DNA of 64,000 nt from Euphorbia lathyris (GCF_963576675.1 NC_088916.1:80989501-81053500); one strand, 5' to 3'; shown: positions 38,246 through 50,462, counted from the stretch's first letter. Notes: generated from the sequence alone by a model not told the origin. Numbers and translations: made by a program.

Positions 38246-39671
38246 TGTTGGTCCCGTGTAATTAGTTCCAATGGGGGGGATAGGAACTAATGTAACTTTT
38301 TCGCGAATTTAATTATACTGACTTGATATTTTGGTGAGTTTGTTAACTCAGCTTTTGGTCAGCACGGCCGATCTTAATGTAAGACAGCTTTGGTCAGATG
38401 TTGACTAAGGCTGTTTTACCGTGAGTTGGGAATTAACACTTTCTGTTGTCAGCTTCCAACTCAGCACTCTGATTTACTCAGTATCAGCGTAAATGATTTA
38501 TATGCTGAGTAAATTCAACAGACAACACATGCATATATATATATATATATTGAGAGAGTTAGAAATTACTCAGTACGACTTATCCCGGTTCGGCCTCTCT
38601 GCCTACGTCCAGTCCCCAGAGTCCTCCGGGCTTTTAGAATCCAATACTGAGCTCTTTAAAGGTAGAGCACAAACCGTTTACAAGGCAGTTGAATATGCAA
38701 GAGTACCGTCCTCTATTCTTCTACTCAACTCCTACTAAGCACCACAACCCAGTACTTAGATTTCTCTACCACTGAATGTTTACAACCAAACACTCAGCAC
38801 AACACTCTCAATATCACGATTGATACAATTTGTTCTTTTTCAAACGAAGAACACTTTAGATGATCACAAACAATCAATCTAGCATTTACACAGGAATAGA
38901 AAATGGGTGTAAGATCTCTTTCTTGTTTTTGAGTGCTTTTGAACTTGTATTTTTCTCTCTTGTATTTTTCTTGTTGTACTTCAGCAATGATCCAAGGATT
39001 TTGATTTTCCTTATATAGACGAAAATCTAGAGGTGGATCATTTGAAATGATTTAGCCGTTAAGTCCAAAACGGCTCTTTTAGGAGACAGCTTCTGGTCAG
39101 CTTCAGGTTTTGTAGGCCAATCCTGTCCTCTGATTTCTTCAGACGTCAGACTTGTCTTCTTTCTGCAGACGTTGTCTTTTTGTGGCAGTTGTATTTTAGC
39201 AATAATCTATTGACCCATGCATCTCGGAATGTGTCTTTTGCGTAATTCCGAGGATTCAATTATTGGTGCAGAAGGTTTGCAAAACTTGTCTTCTAGTGAA
39301 CGGATCTCTCATGCTGTCCTGAAGATTTACTCAGCTTCTACTTTATTCGTTGTCTTCGTTTGTTGTCAACTTCTATGTTGAGTTCTCTTTTAATCAGTTT
39401 TGTTTTGCAAGACAACTTTTGAGAGGGCTTCTAATGCTGAGTTCCATTCCACTTAGCTTTGTTGAACTTCAGGCTTCTATTCTGCTTAGCTTGTTCTTTG
39501 ATCTCATGCTGACTTCGTCCTGTCTTACTTTTTATATCTTTTTGTTTTTAAGTTTATACTCAACATTGAACAAACAGATTAGTACAATTAAATCAAAGCA
39601 CTTAAATTTAATTGTCTCTTAATCATAGATGATTTTGTCAAATCAAAATCTTGTGGAAAGGTGTTTCAACA
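38246..39671 (-). repeat. 5' LTR of the Copia element
   Basis: 1426 bp. About 18 substitutions separate it from the 3' LTR at 21100-22552, about 1.3 percent by eye. Confidence 0.92.
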
Positions 39672-39676
39672 GCATC

Positions 39677-40165
39677 CTCTTTGGCATTCGTCTTCGTTGG
39701 CTCGGACCTCCGATGGCGGCTACTTTGGGGCTTTTGATGGGGAACGATGTTTGCTTCGCCCGCGGGCTTTGTCTTTTTCCTTGTCCTTAAGGTCTTTTTG
39801 CCTTATATGGTGCCGAGGAGGGCTTCTTGATCTGGAATACCTCTGCCTAGGGGCTTCGGAATAGACCCTAGGGGTCCTGGTGGATTCACTACTAGATTTT
39901 CATGTGTGGGTGTGTTTTTCTAGCTCGTCCCCCTTCGCTTCCCGCAGCTGCCGCCGAAGATCAACCATCTCCAGCTCATGTGTTGTTTTTGCATCGTCCA
40001 TCTCTTTTTTTGCATGGCCGCTAAGTTCTGGATGAACCTTTGGGATACTTCCTCTGCTAGGAGTTGATATTGAGGCTCTAATTGGGGCTGGGGCCCTGCT
40101 TGCTGATTGACTTCTTGATCGTTGTTACGGTGGACCTCCAAGTGAACGCGACTAGATTGAGCCAT
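39677..40165 (-). pseudogene. Ty3/gypsy gag N-terminal remnant
   Basis: From the ATG at 40163-40165 the minus strand encodes a Gln/Glu-rich start (MAQSSRVHLEVHRNNDQEVN), then, with at least one stop or frame change, an Arg/Ser-rich stretch (RYSRSRSPPRHHIRQKD). It joins across the Copia insertion to the gag-like peptide at 20770-21099. This is typical of the disordered N-terminal half of plant Ty3/gypsy gag. Confidence 0.55.
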
Positions 40166-40219
40166 CACTGAATATTCTGATATAGGGTGGATAATCGAAC
40201 TCCACGCTCACCGCACCAA

Positions 40220-40704
40220 TGATAACTTGTTACCAGTTCTTGATTACGTGTCCATATCGTGATGCTAATCTGATGTTGTGTTGAGCCTACAAAATAGTAT
40301 GCAGGTCAGATGGGACCGGTTTCCGGCAAACCCCCTCTGATGCAGTCAGTTTCTAGTTTATAACCAAATGGAAGGGTATGGACTAGCTTAGAGATAGTAG
40401 TTAACGTACCGAACCTTGTGCATATACCTGTCTATTTATAGTGTTCGATTAGGTTTAAGGTTGTCACCTTCTTTGGAATCCTTATGGAGCTAGGAGTCCG
40501 AATCCTGGGAATAATTTTTTTTCTCGTAGGATTCTAGAAGATCTCTTGAACCTCTGAGGTTTAGAGCCTCGTAAGCCATAATAGGTTGTTGCTCGTTGGG
40601 CTTGGGCCGCGATGGTCATCTTTAGCTTGTTGAAATGGATCAGGGGTCGTCTAGGGCACTGTTTGCGCCCTTAGGCTTGGACTGCAATGAGGATGGTGAA
40701 AACA
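40220..40704 (-). mobile_element. 5' LTR of the interrupted Ty3/gypsy remnant
   Basis: On the minus strand it runs TGTTTTCACC...AAGTTATCA, so it is TG...CA ended, 485 bp. Its half nearer the gag start matches 20490-20760. A TATA-like CTATAAATAG is present on the minus strand (about 40432-40441). The partner LTR is truncated and no target duplication was found. Confidence 0.55.
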
Positions 40705-40944
40705 TCACGCGTGTGACATCACTTAGAATTTTTTTTACGTAAATAGTCAGTAATTATAATATCAAAAAAATATAAAATTTATGTGATTTTTACGTTACTA
40801 TTTAAAATTAGTAATTATAATGTTAATAGAGATAAAATTTCAGTATCCATATTACTCAAACCGCATTTATATTTAAAAAAAATTGGAAAAATAAGATGTA
40901 TTATAGCTTAGTGTATCAAAGAAAATATTAATTTTTTTTAGGAA
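40705..40944. other. Non-coding spacer
   Basis: AT-rich, nothing recognised. Confidence 0.4.
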
Positions 40945-41915
40945 TATGATGCAAAAATACCTCTAACGTATATAACCAGGAGCAATTTTACTCTAACGTC
41001 TAAAATGATGTAATTTACCTTTAATATTGGCAGCCAAGAGAAATTTTACTTGTAATGTTGTCAAGTTGAGTCAATTTAAGAAATAATTCATCAAATTGTC
41101 TTCACAGTCATAAATCTTGTCATCTACACTTCACATATGAGTCATTTTATCAATCATTAGTAACAGGTCATGAACATATGTTTAGACGTGAAAAAAATAA
41201 AAAAAATATGCTTCTTTTGTACGAGTTGAGACAAAAAAAAAACAATTCAAAATATTTTACCGAATTTATAAATATTAATCTTCAATTCTATTATTTTTAA
41301 AAACAAATTGATATGTTTAAGTAAAAAAACAAATTAATATGCAATTTGCGCATAACAATGAATAAAATATGTGTATTTTATAATAATATCTGAAAGTTAT
41401 TTTAAAAAAAATCCTGATCAAATTTGCCAATGAGTTGAGACAAAAAAAAAAACAATTCAAATATTTCACCAAATTTATAAATATTAATTTTCAATTTTAT
41501 TATTAAATCACAGAAAATATAAAATCTTTTTTTAAAACAAATTGATATGCAATTTGTGTAGAACAAGAAACAAAATATATATGTTTTATAATAATATCTG
41601 AAATTGACCAAACTTACCAACGAGTTGAGACAAAAAAAAAAAAAACAATTCAAAATTTTTCACCAAACTTATAAATATTAATCTTCAATTCTATTATTAA
41701 ATCACACGTGAATTTTTTTTAAACAAATTGATATGCAATTTGTGCAGAATAATGAACAAAATATATGTTTTATAATAATATCTGAAATTGACCAAACTTG
41801 TCAATGTTAGAGGTAAAATTGCTCTTACCTGCCAATATTAGAAGTAAAGTTGCACCATTTTAGATATTAGAGGTAAAATTACTTCTGATCATAAAAGTTA
41901 AAGGCATTTTGCATT
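40945..41915. mobile_element. Foldback element with three internal tandem units
   Basis: The left end (TGATGCAAAAATACCTCTAACG) and right end (AAAGGCATTTTGCATTT) are inverted, with arm lines of the type AGCAATTTTACTCTAACGT. Inside, units beginning GAGTTGAGACAAAAAAA start at 41223, 41432 and 41622 (periods 209 and 190 bp). The same arm text builds the nested element at 54018-54850. Confidence 0.7.
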
Positions 41916-42950
41916 TTTTTTATGAATAAAATATTTTTGGCAGAGACTAGGGATAAAATGTAAATCCGGAATCAATATATATAAGTTAAACGGATAATCT
42001 AACCTGTGCCATGAGGCACAAGTTTAACTTTAATGCATTAATGTATTAATTACCTTTGTGGCGGTTCTTTTTTGGCTGTAAATGTAGGGTAAATTACACC
42101 CATGGCCACTGAATTTTATCCATTTTCATATTCCACTCAACTTCATTTCTTCCTGGTATGGCTATTGAACTTTACACTTTTTAACACCGGTGGCCACTTT
42201 AACGCCTCAAAACGACCATTGAAGGTTAAAAATAAAAAATCCAAAACCTTAATGATATTCTAAGGAACTTTAATTCTTGAAAATTTTCGTTTTGAGGTTA
42301 TTTAAGTGTTGTTTGGTTAGGAGAGAGAAAGTGAATTTTAATTATTTAGGTTTTTTGGCGGTAAGTAATTAAATTTTCTCTCTCTAAAAATTCACTTTCT
42401 TTCTTGAGTCCTCATTCTAAATAAAAAAACTTCAATTGAGGCCTTATCGAAAATCATTCGGCTGAACAATTTCATACCTTCTTTCTCAAACCCATTTTGC
42501 TTAGTTTAGGGACTTAATTGATGATTTTTGCTTAGTTTTGGGATTTAATTGATGATTTTGATAGTTTAGGATCCTAATTGATGATTTTGATAGTTTAAGG
42601 TCCTAATTGATTTTGAAACTTTAGTTTAAAGATCCAAATAAATATAGTACCTTTTATTTTTATGTGAAAATATTAATTATTGTATATGATTACCTATAAA
42701 AACTAAACATCTTTTGAACTAAAAAAAGGTATTATACCTTATCCTATGCCATAAGGCATACCGTAAATTAAATGAAATTAATTATGTGAGGTTGTGATAT
42801 TAATTAGGATTTGAAAAAATATATATAAATTAAATTTTTGTTTAAAAGTCAAAATGGTATAAAATGGGATGAAGAGATTGAAGAGTGATGACAGGGTTTG
42901 GTTGACTAAAAAGAAAATAAATACTATAATTTAAATAATAATAATAAAAT
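41916..42950. other. Non-coding spacer with partial transposon ends
   Basis: Holds half of a GGGTAAATTACACCCATGGCC-type foldback (about 42086-42240), a duplicated GTGCCATGAGGCAC / ATGCCATAAGGCAT motif (42007 and 42747) and repeated GATGATTTTGATAGTTTA lines (42550-42600). No gene. Confidence 0.45.
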
Positions 42951-43600
42951 GGCAAAAAGCATAATTAAGCCCCAAAACTTTATCTGTTTTAAAGATTAAA
43001 CATCTGACCAATTATTTTTCCATATTAAGCATTTGATCATTGATTTTGTTATGGATTCGGTCATTATTTAACTTTTCTATCGAGTTTGGGCAACACAAGC
43101 CTTTGAGAGATTCGCATTTTGACGTGGTCATTTTCACTTCCATATGGACAAATAAAAAAAAAATCTTGACTAGGGAGAGAAAATAAAAAGTAAATCGATT
43201 TCCACTGGGTTCTTTCAAGTTGGAAATCCAGCTTGGAAAAACCTGCTAGAAATGGATTTTGATATTAGGGGAGAAGATCGATTTTGCGATTCTAATGTTG
43301 GAAATCGAGAAATGGTAGAGGAAAAGTTCGAGCTTGGAAGAACCTACTAGAATTTGATTTCTGTATTTCTTTTTACCTGTTACTCTATCTATCCTAGTCA
43401 ATAAACAGTTATTTTTATTTGTCCACGTCAATAGGCCGAATCGCCCTAACGATGCGTGCCACTCAAATTCAATGGAAAAGTTAAATAAGGACCGAATCCA
43501 TAACAAAATCAATGATTAAATGTTCAATATGAAAAATAATTGATTAGGAGCTCTATCCTTAAAACAGGTAAAATTCACGGGCTTAAATATATTTTTTGCC
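42951..43600. mobile_element. Intact 650-bp foldback MITE with 9-bp duplication
   Basis: Starts GGCAAAAAGCATAATTAAGC and ends TATTTTTTGCC, with the perfect 9-bp direct repeat TAATAAAAT on both sides (42942-42950 and 43601-43609). Same family as 8207-10143, here without the LTR insertion. Confidence 0.85.
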
Positions 43601-43609
43601 TAATAAAAT

Positions 43610-44012
43610 TAATAAATGATTAGTTTAGGTGTGTGTATACTGGTATATATATTGAAAACCAAAAAAAAATATACAAAGAATAGGTCCTGAAATGAACTTA
43701 GAATAGATTGCTCTGACTAAGAGAAACAATCTTATTCGCAAAACGACTGACAAAACTACTCTAACAGTATTAAAAGAAGAATAAAAACTTTTGCAATCAT
43801 CTAACATAAGTTCATAGACTAGTCGAAAAGAATTTTATTAAAGATGCTCAGTGAATAATTGCATCTGATTCAACCATAACATTATCAAACATCTTACTCT
43901 TTAACTAATTAAGAGCCTCATATGAATCCTTATTATCTCATCTTCTTTGAGTAAAAAAAAAAAAAATTATAGCATAAGACAAAAACCACCATAGAAATCT
44001 CCATCGTTGTTA

Positions 44013-44066
<54 letters not shown>

Positions 44067-44067
44067 A
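43610..44067. other. Non-coding spacer with TA microsatellite
   Basis: Chance frames only. A TA repeat of about 22 units runs from 44018 to 44061. Confidence 0.5.
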
Positions 44068-45927
44068 GTTGTGACAATGGACTTATTGTATGACATAACA
44101 AAACTACGTAGTTTTGATGATAATTAAAAAGGGCAAGGTGGCAAATTGGTAAATAAAATGAAAGAGATAATAGAGAAAATTGTTTTATTTTTTTTCTTTA
44201 AAATGCATTTTCCCAACTTTTCCAATCTCGTTTTTCAAAAAATTTTATACCGTTGGACTCGTCTTAATTAAACGGTCATTTTAAGATCCATGAAGCTCAA
44301 GTAAAAAAATTTCCGGTGAACGGAATCCGGGTGGGCGTTTTCCGGCGAGAAAAAAAGTACCCAGAAAATTCTCAAAAAATTCCAGAAAATGTAAACCATT
44401 ATTCTAAGAAACTTTAATTCTTGGGTCGAAATGGTATTTTTTACGGTTTAGTCCCAATAAAACTTTTTCCTTAATTTTATCCATTTTACATGCTTCAACA
44501 ATTTGTTGGGCCTATACCGTAAGAAATCCTGCTTCGACCCAAGAATTAAAGTTTCTTAGAATAATGTTTTACATTTTCTGGAATTGTTTGAGAATTTTCT
44601 GGGCACTTTGTTTCTCGCCAAAAAACGCCCACCCGGATTCCGTTCACCGGAATTTCTTTTACTTTAACTTCAGAGATCTTAAAATGACCGTCTAATTTAG
44701 AGGAGTCTAATAGTATAAATTTTTTTGAAAACCAAGGTTAGAAATATCAGGAAAATGTATTTTAAAGAAAAGAAATAAAACATTTTTCTGTTGGAACAAT
44801 ACAAGTATTATGTTGGAACAAATGGTAAACTGATTTGGAACAAATGGTACATTGATTTGGAACAATGTAAGTAGGACAAAAAAAACGTATCCAGAAAATT
44901 ATCAAAAAATTCAAAAACATGTAAAACATCATTTTAAGAAACTTTAATTCTTGGCTCAAAGCGAAATTCCTTACAGTTTTGACCCAATAAATTGTTCAAG
45001 CATGTAAAATTGATAAAATTAAAGAACAAATTTTATTGGGACTAAACCGTAAGAAATCCCGCTTCGACTCAAGAATTAAAGTTTCTTAGAATAATGTTTT
45101 ACATTTTTTTGAATTTTTAAGAATTTTCTGGGCACTTTTTTTCTCGCCAAAAAACGCACACCCGGATTCCGTTCACCAGAATTTTTTTACTTAAGCTTCA
45201 AGAATCTTAAAATGACTGTCTAATTTAGACGAGTCTAATAGTATAAAAAATTTCAAAAAACGAGTTTAGAAATGTCAGAAAAATGTATTTTAAAGAAAAG
45301 AAATAAAACAATTTTCTGTTGGAACAATATAAGTATTATGTTGGAACAAATGGTACACTGATTTGGAACAACGTAAGTAGGACAAAAAAACGTATCCAGA
45401 AAATTATCAAAAATTTCCAAAACATGTAAAACTTTATTTAAGAAACTTTAATTCTTGGCTTAAAGCGAGATTCCTTACATTTTTTACCCAACAAATTATT
45501 GAAGCATGTAAAATGGATAAAATTAAGGAAAACGTTTTATTGGGACTAAACCGTAAGAAATCTCGTTTCGACCCAAGAATTAAAGTTTCTTAGAATAATG
45601 TTTTACATTTTTTGGAATTTTTTGGGAATTTTCTGGACACTTTTTTGCTAGCCGGAAAACGCTCATCCGGATTCCGTTCACCGGATTTTTTTTTTACTTG
45701 AGCTTCATGGATCTTAAAATGACTGTTTAACTAAGACGAGTCCAACGGTATTAATTTTTTTGAAAAACGAGTTTGAAAAAGTTGGAAAAATGCATTTTAA
45801 AGAAAAAAAATAAAACAATTTTCTCTTTCCTTTTATTTACAAATTTGCCACCTTCCCCTGGTTAATTACACAATTGATCCTTGTCACACAATAAGGCTTG
45901 TCATATCATAAGAGATGTGTCACACCT
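44068..45927. mobile_element. Foldback element with inverted and tandem units of about 0.5 kb
   Basis: Left end GTTGTGACAATGGACTTATT is matched inverted on the right (AATAAGGCTTGTCATATC). The left arm has one copy, and the right side about three tandem copies (starts near 44610, 45142 and 45646), of a unit containing TCTCGCCAAAAAACGC, CCGGATTCCGTTCACC and AAGAATTAAAGTTTCTTAGA. The palindrome CAAAACTACGTAGTTTTG lies at 44098. No protein is encoded. Confidence 0.72.
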
Positions 45928-45950
45928 GATCTCTCCTATATATATATATA

Positions 45951-48092
45951 TGAGAGGGCTCTTGTGAGAACCCTTTCTTAGGTGAGGACACTCAAAACTA
46001 CGTAGAGAACCCTTTCTTAGGTGAGGACACTTCCTTAGGTGAGAACACTCAAAACTATGTAGTTTTGAATAGAAAAATTAAACAAAAAACGCTGCTTCCT
46101 ATGGGGATCGAACCAAGGACTCTGCATTTACACTCCACACTACTTACCACTAAGTCAATTGCTTTTCTTGTGTATTATGTTGCGCGCTGCTTAATATACT
46201 GCGACCCTTTTAGCTTCTATTGTTTAATATTTGATGCATGCACTTATTAATATCAATTAAATGTGCCTAATAATAAATTATTAATAAAAAAATAAATATG
46301 CATAATAATGAATTATTAATAGAAAAAAAATTCAAAAACATGCTCTAATTTCTTATTTATTTAATTCCTCTATATTTTTGTAATTTATATTTTAAAATAT
46401 TAAGGACGATATTCTAAATATTGTTACATATATTCTAAACTTTATAATTTATGTTCTAAAAATTAAGTATAATGTTTTAAAAAAATAGTAAATATATGGA
46501 TCATTTTTACATTTGTTCTATAATATAATTTATAACTCATATTCTAAATAACATGACGTATGTTCGAAAAAACATAACGCATGTTCTAAAGTTTATAGTT
46601 TGTGTTCCAAAAATTAAGTATAATGTTCTAAAAAAATCAGTAGATATCTCGATCGGTTTTTCATTTGTTCTATAATATAATTTATAACTCATGTTCGAAA
46701 AAACATAACACATGTTCTAAAAAACATAACGTATGTTCTAAAAAATATGTCGTACGTTCTAAACTTCATAGTTCGTGTTTTAAAAGTTAAAATATATGTT
46801 CTAACGTTTGTTTTAAAAAATATATAGTTTGTGTTTCAAAAATTAAGTATAATGTTCTAAAAAAAATCAGTAGATATCTCGATCGTTTTTTCATTTGTTC
46901 TATAATATAATTTATAACTCATGTTCGAAAAAACATAACACATGTTCTAAAAAACATAACGTATGTTCTAAAAAATATATCGTACGTTCTAAACTTCATA
47001 GTTCGTGTTTTAAAAGTTGAAATATATGTTCTAACGTTTGTTTTAAAAAATATATTTTCTTATATAAATAAAATATTAATATGAAATTTTATTAAAATAT
47101 ATAATATATTTCAACTTTTAAAACACGAACTATGAAGTTTAGAACGTACGATATATTTTTTAGAACATACGTTATGTTTTTTAGAACACGTGTTATGTTT
47201 TTTCGAACATGAATTATAAATTATATTATAGAACAAATGAAAAAACGATCCAGATATCTACTGATTTTTTTAGAACATTATACTAAATTTTTGGAACACA
47301 AACTATATATTTTTTAAAACAAACATTAGAACATATATTTTAACTTTTAAAACATGAACTATGAAGTTTAGAACGTACGACATATTTTTTAGAACATACG
47401 TTATGTTTTTTAGCATGAGTTATAAATTATATTATAGAACAAATGAAAAAACGATCGAGATATCTACTGATATTTTTAGAACATTATACTTAATTTTTGG
47501 CACACAAAATATAAACTTTAGAACATACGTTATATTTTTTAGAACATACGTTATGTTATTTAGAACATGAGTTATAAATTATATTATAGCACAAATGTAA
47601 AAATGGTCCATATATATTTTTTTTAAACATTATACTTAATTTTTAGAACCCAAATTATAAAATTTAGAACATATGTAACAATATTTAGAACATCGTCCTT
47701 AACATTTTAAAATATAAATTACAAGAATATAAATGAATTAAATAAATAAGAAATTAGAGCATGTTCTTAGATTTTTTTTTTATTAATAATTCATTATTAT
47801 GCACATTTCTTTTTTTTTCTATTAATAATTTATTATTATGCATATTAAAAAAAAATAAGTGCATGCATCAAAATTAAACAATAGAAGCTAAAAGGGCAAT
47901 GGTATATTAATCAGCGCGTAACATAAATTATAAGGAAAGCAATTGGCTTAGTGGTAAGTTGTGTAGAGTGTAAATTTAGGGTCTCAAGTTCAACCCCCCA
48001 AGTAGTAGTGTTTTTTTAAAAAAAAATTACCCAAAACTACGTAGTTTTGGGTGGTTCTCACCTAGGAAATGGTTCTCACAAGAGCCCTCTCA
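45951..48092. mobile_element. 2.1-kb palindromic foldback with tRNA-like boxes in both arms
   Basis: Ends TGAGAGGGCTCTTGTGAGAAC and its complement GTTCTCACAAGAGCCCTCTCA, set in TA-rich flanks. The arms (about 1 kb each) carry mirror copies of a tRNA-like segment. In the left arm, read on the minus strand, GACTTAGTGGTAAG is followed by GGTTCGATCCC. In the right arm, read on the plus strand, GGCTTAGTGGTAAG is followed by AGTTCAACCCC. These resemble the A and B boxes of RNA polymerase III promoters. The centre is filled with GTTCTAAAAAACATAACGTA repeats. A chance frame at 47361-47570 is made of this repeat. Confidence 0.78.
46300..47720. repeat. GTTCTAAAAAACATAACGTA repeat array, two inverted halves
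   Basis: Dozens of 20-21 bp variants, arranged in higher-order units of about 220 bp on the left half (near 46600 and 46845). They are mirrored on the right half as TTTTTTAGAACATACGTTAT. Confidence 0.8.
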
Positions 48093-48256
48093 TATATATA
48101 TATATATAGAGGATAACATATGTTATCTTTAACTACTTCTATAGCTTGTGAGAAACAAGGTATCACCTATTTGATAACTAAGTTTACTTCTTCAAGTTGT
48201 TTAATTAATAAAATTTAGATATATAATTAAGAGGAATTAAATAAAAATGTTTTTAT

Positions 48257-48736
48257 GGTTAATTTCAAATAAAACTAATGTAATTTTACGTTTTTTAAGA
48301 TTGATAACCGTGGTTTTTTTTGTTACAAAACAAACCTTGTAGTTGACAACATTAGCCATTTTGAATTGACTTTGTCAAATTTTAAAATGAAAATTTCAAG
48401 AATTAAAGTTGTTTAATATCGTATTTATTATGATACCACTTTTTTTATTTTTCAAAATCATCATTTTTGTAGTTTTCTTTCTCTAAACATTAACTTTCTT
48501 TCTCCTAAAAAACTAACATATAAAAGACTTCAAACTTAAAAAGTTGAAAAATTAAAGTTGTTTAAAATATCATTTACGTTTTGAAAATTTTCATTTTGAA
48601 GTCGTTATTGGCCAAATTTGACAAAGTCAACCTAAAATAGTTAACGATGTCAATCACATAGTTTGTTTTGTAACAAAAAACACGGATATCGATTTGCAAA
48701 AATATGAACTATAGGAATTTTATTTGAAATTAACCC
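48257..48736. mobile_element. 480-bp foldback MITE with 10-bp duplication
   Basis: GGTTAATTTCAAATAAAAC and GTTTTATTTGAAATTAACC type ends, with the perfect 10-bp direct repeat ATGTTTTTAT (48247-48256 and 48737-48746). Inner arms contain TTGTTACAAAACAAACC and its complement. Confidence 0.85.
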
Positions 48737-48915
48737 ATGTTTTTATTAGTTAAGTTTGTCCTTTAAATGTTGGTTTAAATTCAAACCCAATTCTTTATAA
48801 ATTAAGTGGATTGTTAAATACCGCCTCCAAATTATTTATCACCGTCTCCATTTACACTTTTTTTTTTTTTTCCTTCTCATGTTATCAAATATATACATCA
48901 TGTCATTTGGAATTA

Positions 48916-49294
48916 GGGCTTAATACATTAGATACCTCTGAACTTATCAAAAAGGTTAATTGGTCCCCTGAACTTATATGGTATCTCATTAGTCTCCTAA
49001 ACTTATTTAAAATATCATGATTAAGTCTCTAAATCTATAAAAACGCCATAAAAATGTGCAAAATAAAATTTTTATTTGCTTAAAGACTTAAAATCACGAA
49101 TTAAACCTTTACATTTTAAGTTTTAAATTTTTTTACGGATTTAGAAAAATTACAATTTAGGTCACTTAAAACAAATTCAGGGGGCAAATGGATCACCATA
49201 AGCAAGTTCAGGGAGCCAATAGGTCATTTTAAACAAATTCAGGTGACCAATAGGTTATTTTAAGCAAGTTAGAGTGCTTTTGATGTATTAAGCC
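48916..49294. mobile_element. 379-bp foldback MITE
   Basis: GGGCTTAATACATTAG and GATGTATTAAGCC ends; flanks TTGGAATTA and TTGAAATTA are a 9-bp duplication with one change. Arms consist of CCTGAACTTAT-type lines and their complements. Confidence 0.75.
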
Positions 49295-49761
49295 TTGAAA
49301 TTACAATAAATTTATATTCTAATCAACTTTAATTCTAACTTTTTAGTTTTGGGTTATTTACGTATTGTTTGGTGATAAGAGAGCAAGTTAATAGTAGAGA
49401 AGCAAAGTTTTAAAAATGATGATTTTGAAAAATAAAAAATATGGTTCTATAATAATAAATGTAATACTAAACAATTTTAATTTTTGAATTTTTTTATTAT
49501 AAGATCGTTATCACCGAAATTGACAATGTCAGTACAAAAATTATTAATTTTATAAATAACACAAGCACAGTATCTAATGTAAACATTATAGAGTTTTTTT
49601 TTAATTAATCTTAAACTGATTTGAAAAAAAATATCTAATGTAAACATCATAAATGTATTAGAATTCTCTTTTAATAACAACCAAATGACATTCAAAATAA
49701 ATAAATAAAGTGGGGTTACAAATTTATTAGTAGGTAGAAAAAAGAAATATAGTATACAAAA
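49295..49761. other. Non-coding spacer
   Basis: AT-rich, with parts of another foldback (AACAATTTTAATTTTTGAA, 49471). No gene. Confidence 0.4.
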
Positions 49762-50462
49762 GCCCTAATGTTTCTCCAGCCTCCTTAACTTGTCCAAATT
49801 GGTTATTTTATCCCTCAAACTCATCGAATGTTCTATTTACTCCATTAACTCCATAAAAATGGTATTTCTCACTCCTTTAACTTGTCCAAATTGGTTATTT
49901 TACCCATCCCCAACTCATCGAATGTCCTATTTACCCCCTTAACTCCATAAAAGTTGTATTTCTTACCCATTTAGAGTACAAAATTAATAGGACTTATTCA
50001 AATGAGTTTGAAAATATATTTTTCTATTATCAACTTTTTTATTTTGTCTTAATTTGATAATTATATTGATCTTTCATGTGTTTATTATAATAATATTGTA
50101 TTACAATAATTAACAAGTTAAAGACATTATATGTAGGGATAAGGTACCAAAATAGGCCTATGGTTTTTGAGGAAGTATCGATTCAGGTTTCACGTACAAA
50201 ATAGCACCAATATAGATTTAACGTTTAAAAAAGGGTATTAATTTAGGCCTCGATAATGAATTGTAGGGGGTGAGAAATACCATATTTGTGGAGTTAAGGG
50301 GGTAAATAGGATATTCTATGAGTTGAGGGGATAAATGGATAAGTTGAGGGAGTGAGAAATACCACTTTTATGAAGTTAAGGGGGTAAATAGGATATTCAA
50401 TGAGTTGACGGGGTAAAATGACTAATTTGGACAAGTTAGGGGGGCTAGGGTGGCATTAGGCC
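49762..50462. mobile_element. 701-bp foldback MITE with 9-bp duplication
   Basis: GCCCTAATGTTTCTCC and TGGCATTAGGCC ends with the perfect 9-bp direct repeat TATACAAAA (49753-49761 and 50463-50471). Arms hold repeated AACTTGTCCAAATTGGTTAT lines and complements. A GGTACCAAAATAGGCCTATG block in the centre may be the end of another element. Confidence 0.82.

Larger units (their letters stand above)
21100..39671 (-). mobile_element. Sirevirus-like Copia retrotransposon with nested insertion
   Basis: LTRs at 21100-22552 (3' LTR, 1453 bp) and 38246-39671 (5' LTR, 1426 bp), with a perfect 5-bp target duplication GCATC (21095-21099 and 39672-39676). The primer site at 38232-38243 reads TGGTATCAGAGC on the minus strand, complementary to initiator-Met tRNA. 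A polypurine tract, AAAATAGGGGAGTT, adjoins the 3' LTR. Order on the minus strand: gag, CCHC tract, protease, integrase, RT, RNase H, and a long extra frame. This is the Copia order, and the extra frame after pol plus RT text such as [20 protein letters not shown] fit the Sirevirus (SIRE) lineage. The body without the 6.7 kb nested element is about 11.9 kb. The LTRs differ by about 18 substitutions and by the length of a TA repeat. Confidence 0.92.

Noticed and set aside
47361..47570. 69-codon frame rich in FRTYV repeats
   Set aside because: It is the 20-bp repeat of the palindromic element read in one frame.
47934..48000. Possible functional tRNA gene
   Set aside because: A- and B-box-like text is present but I could not fold a full cloverleaf and the copy is degraded; better explained as tRNA-derived repeat.
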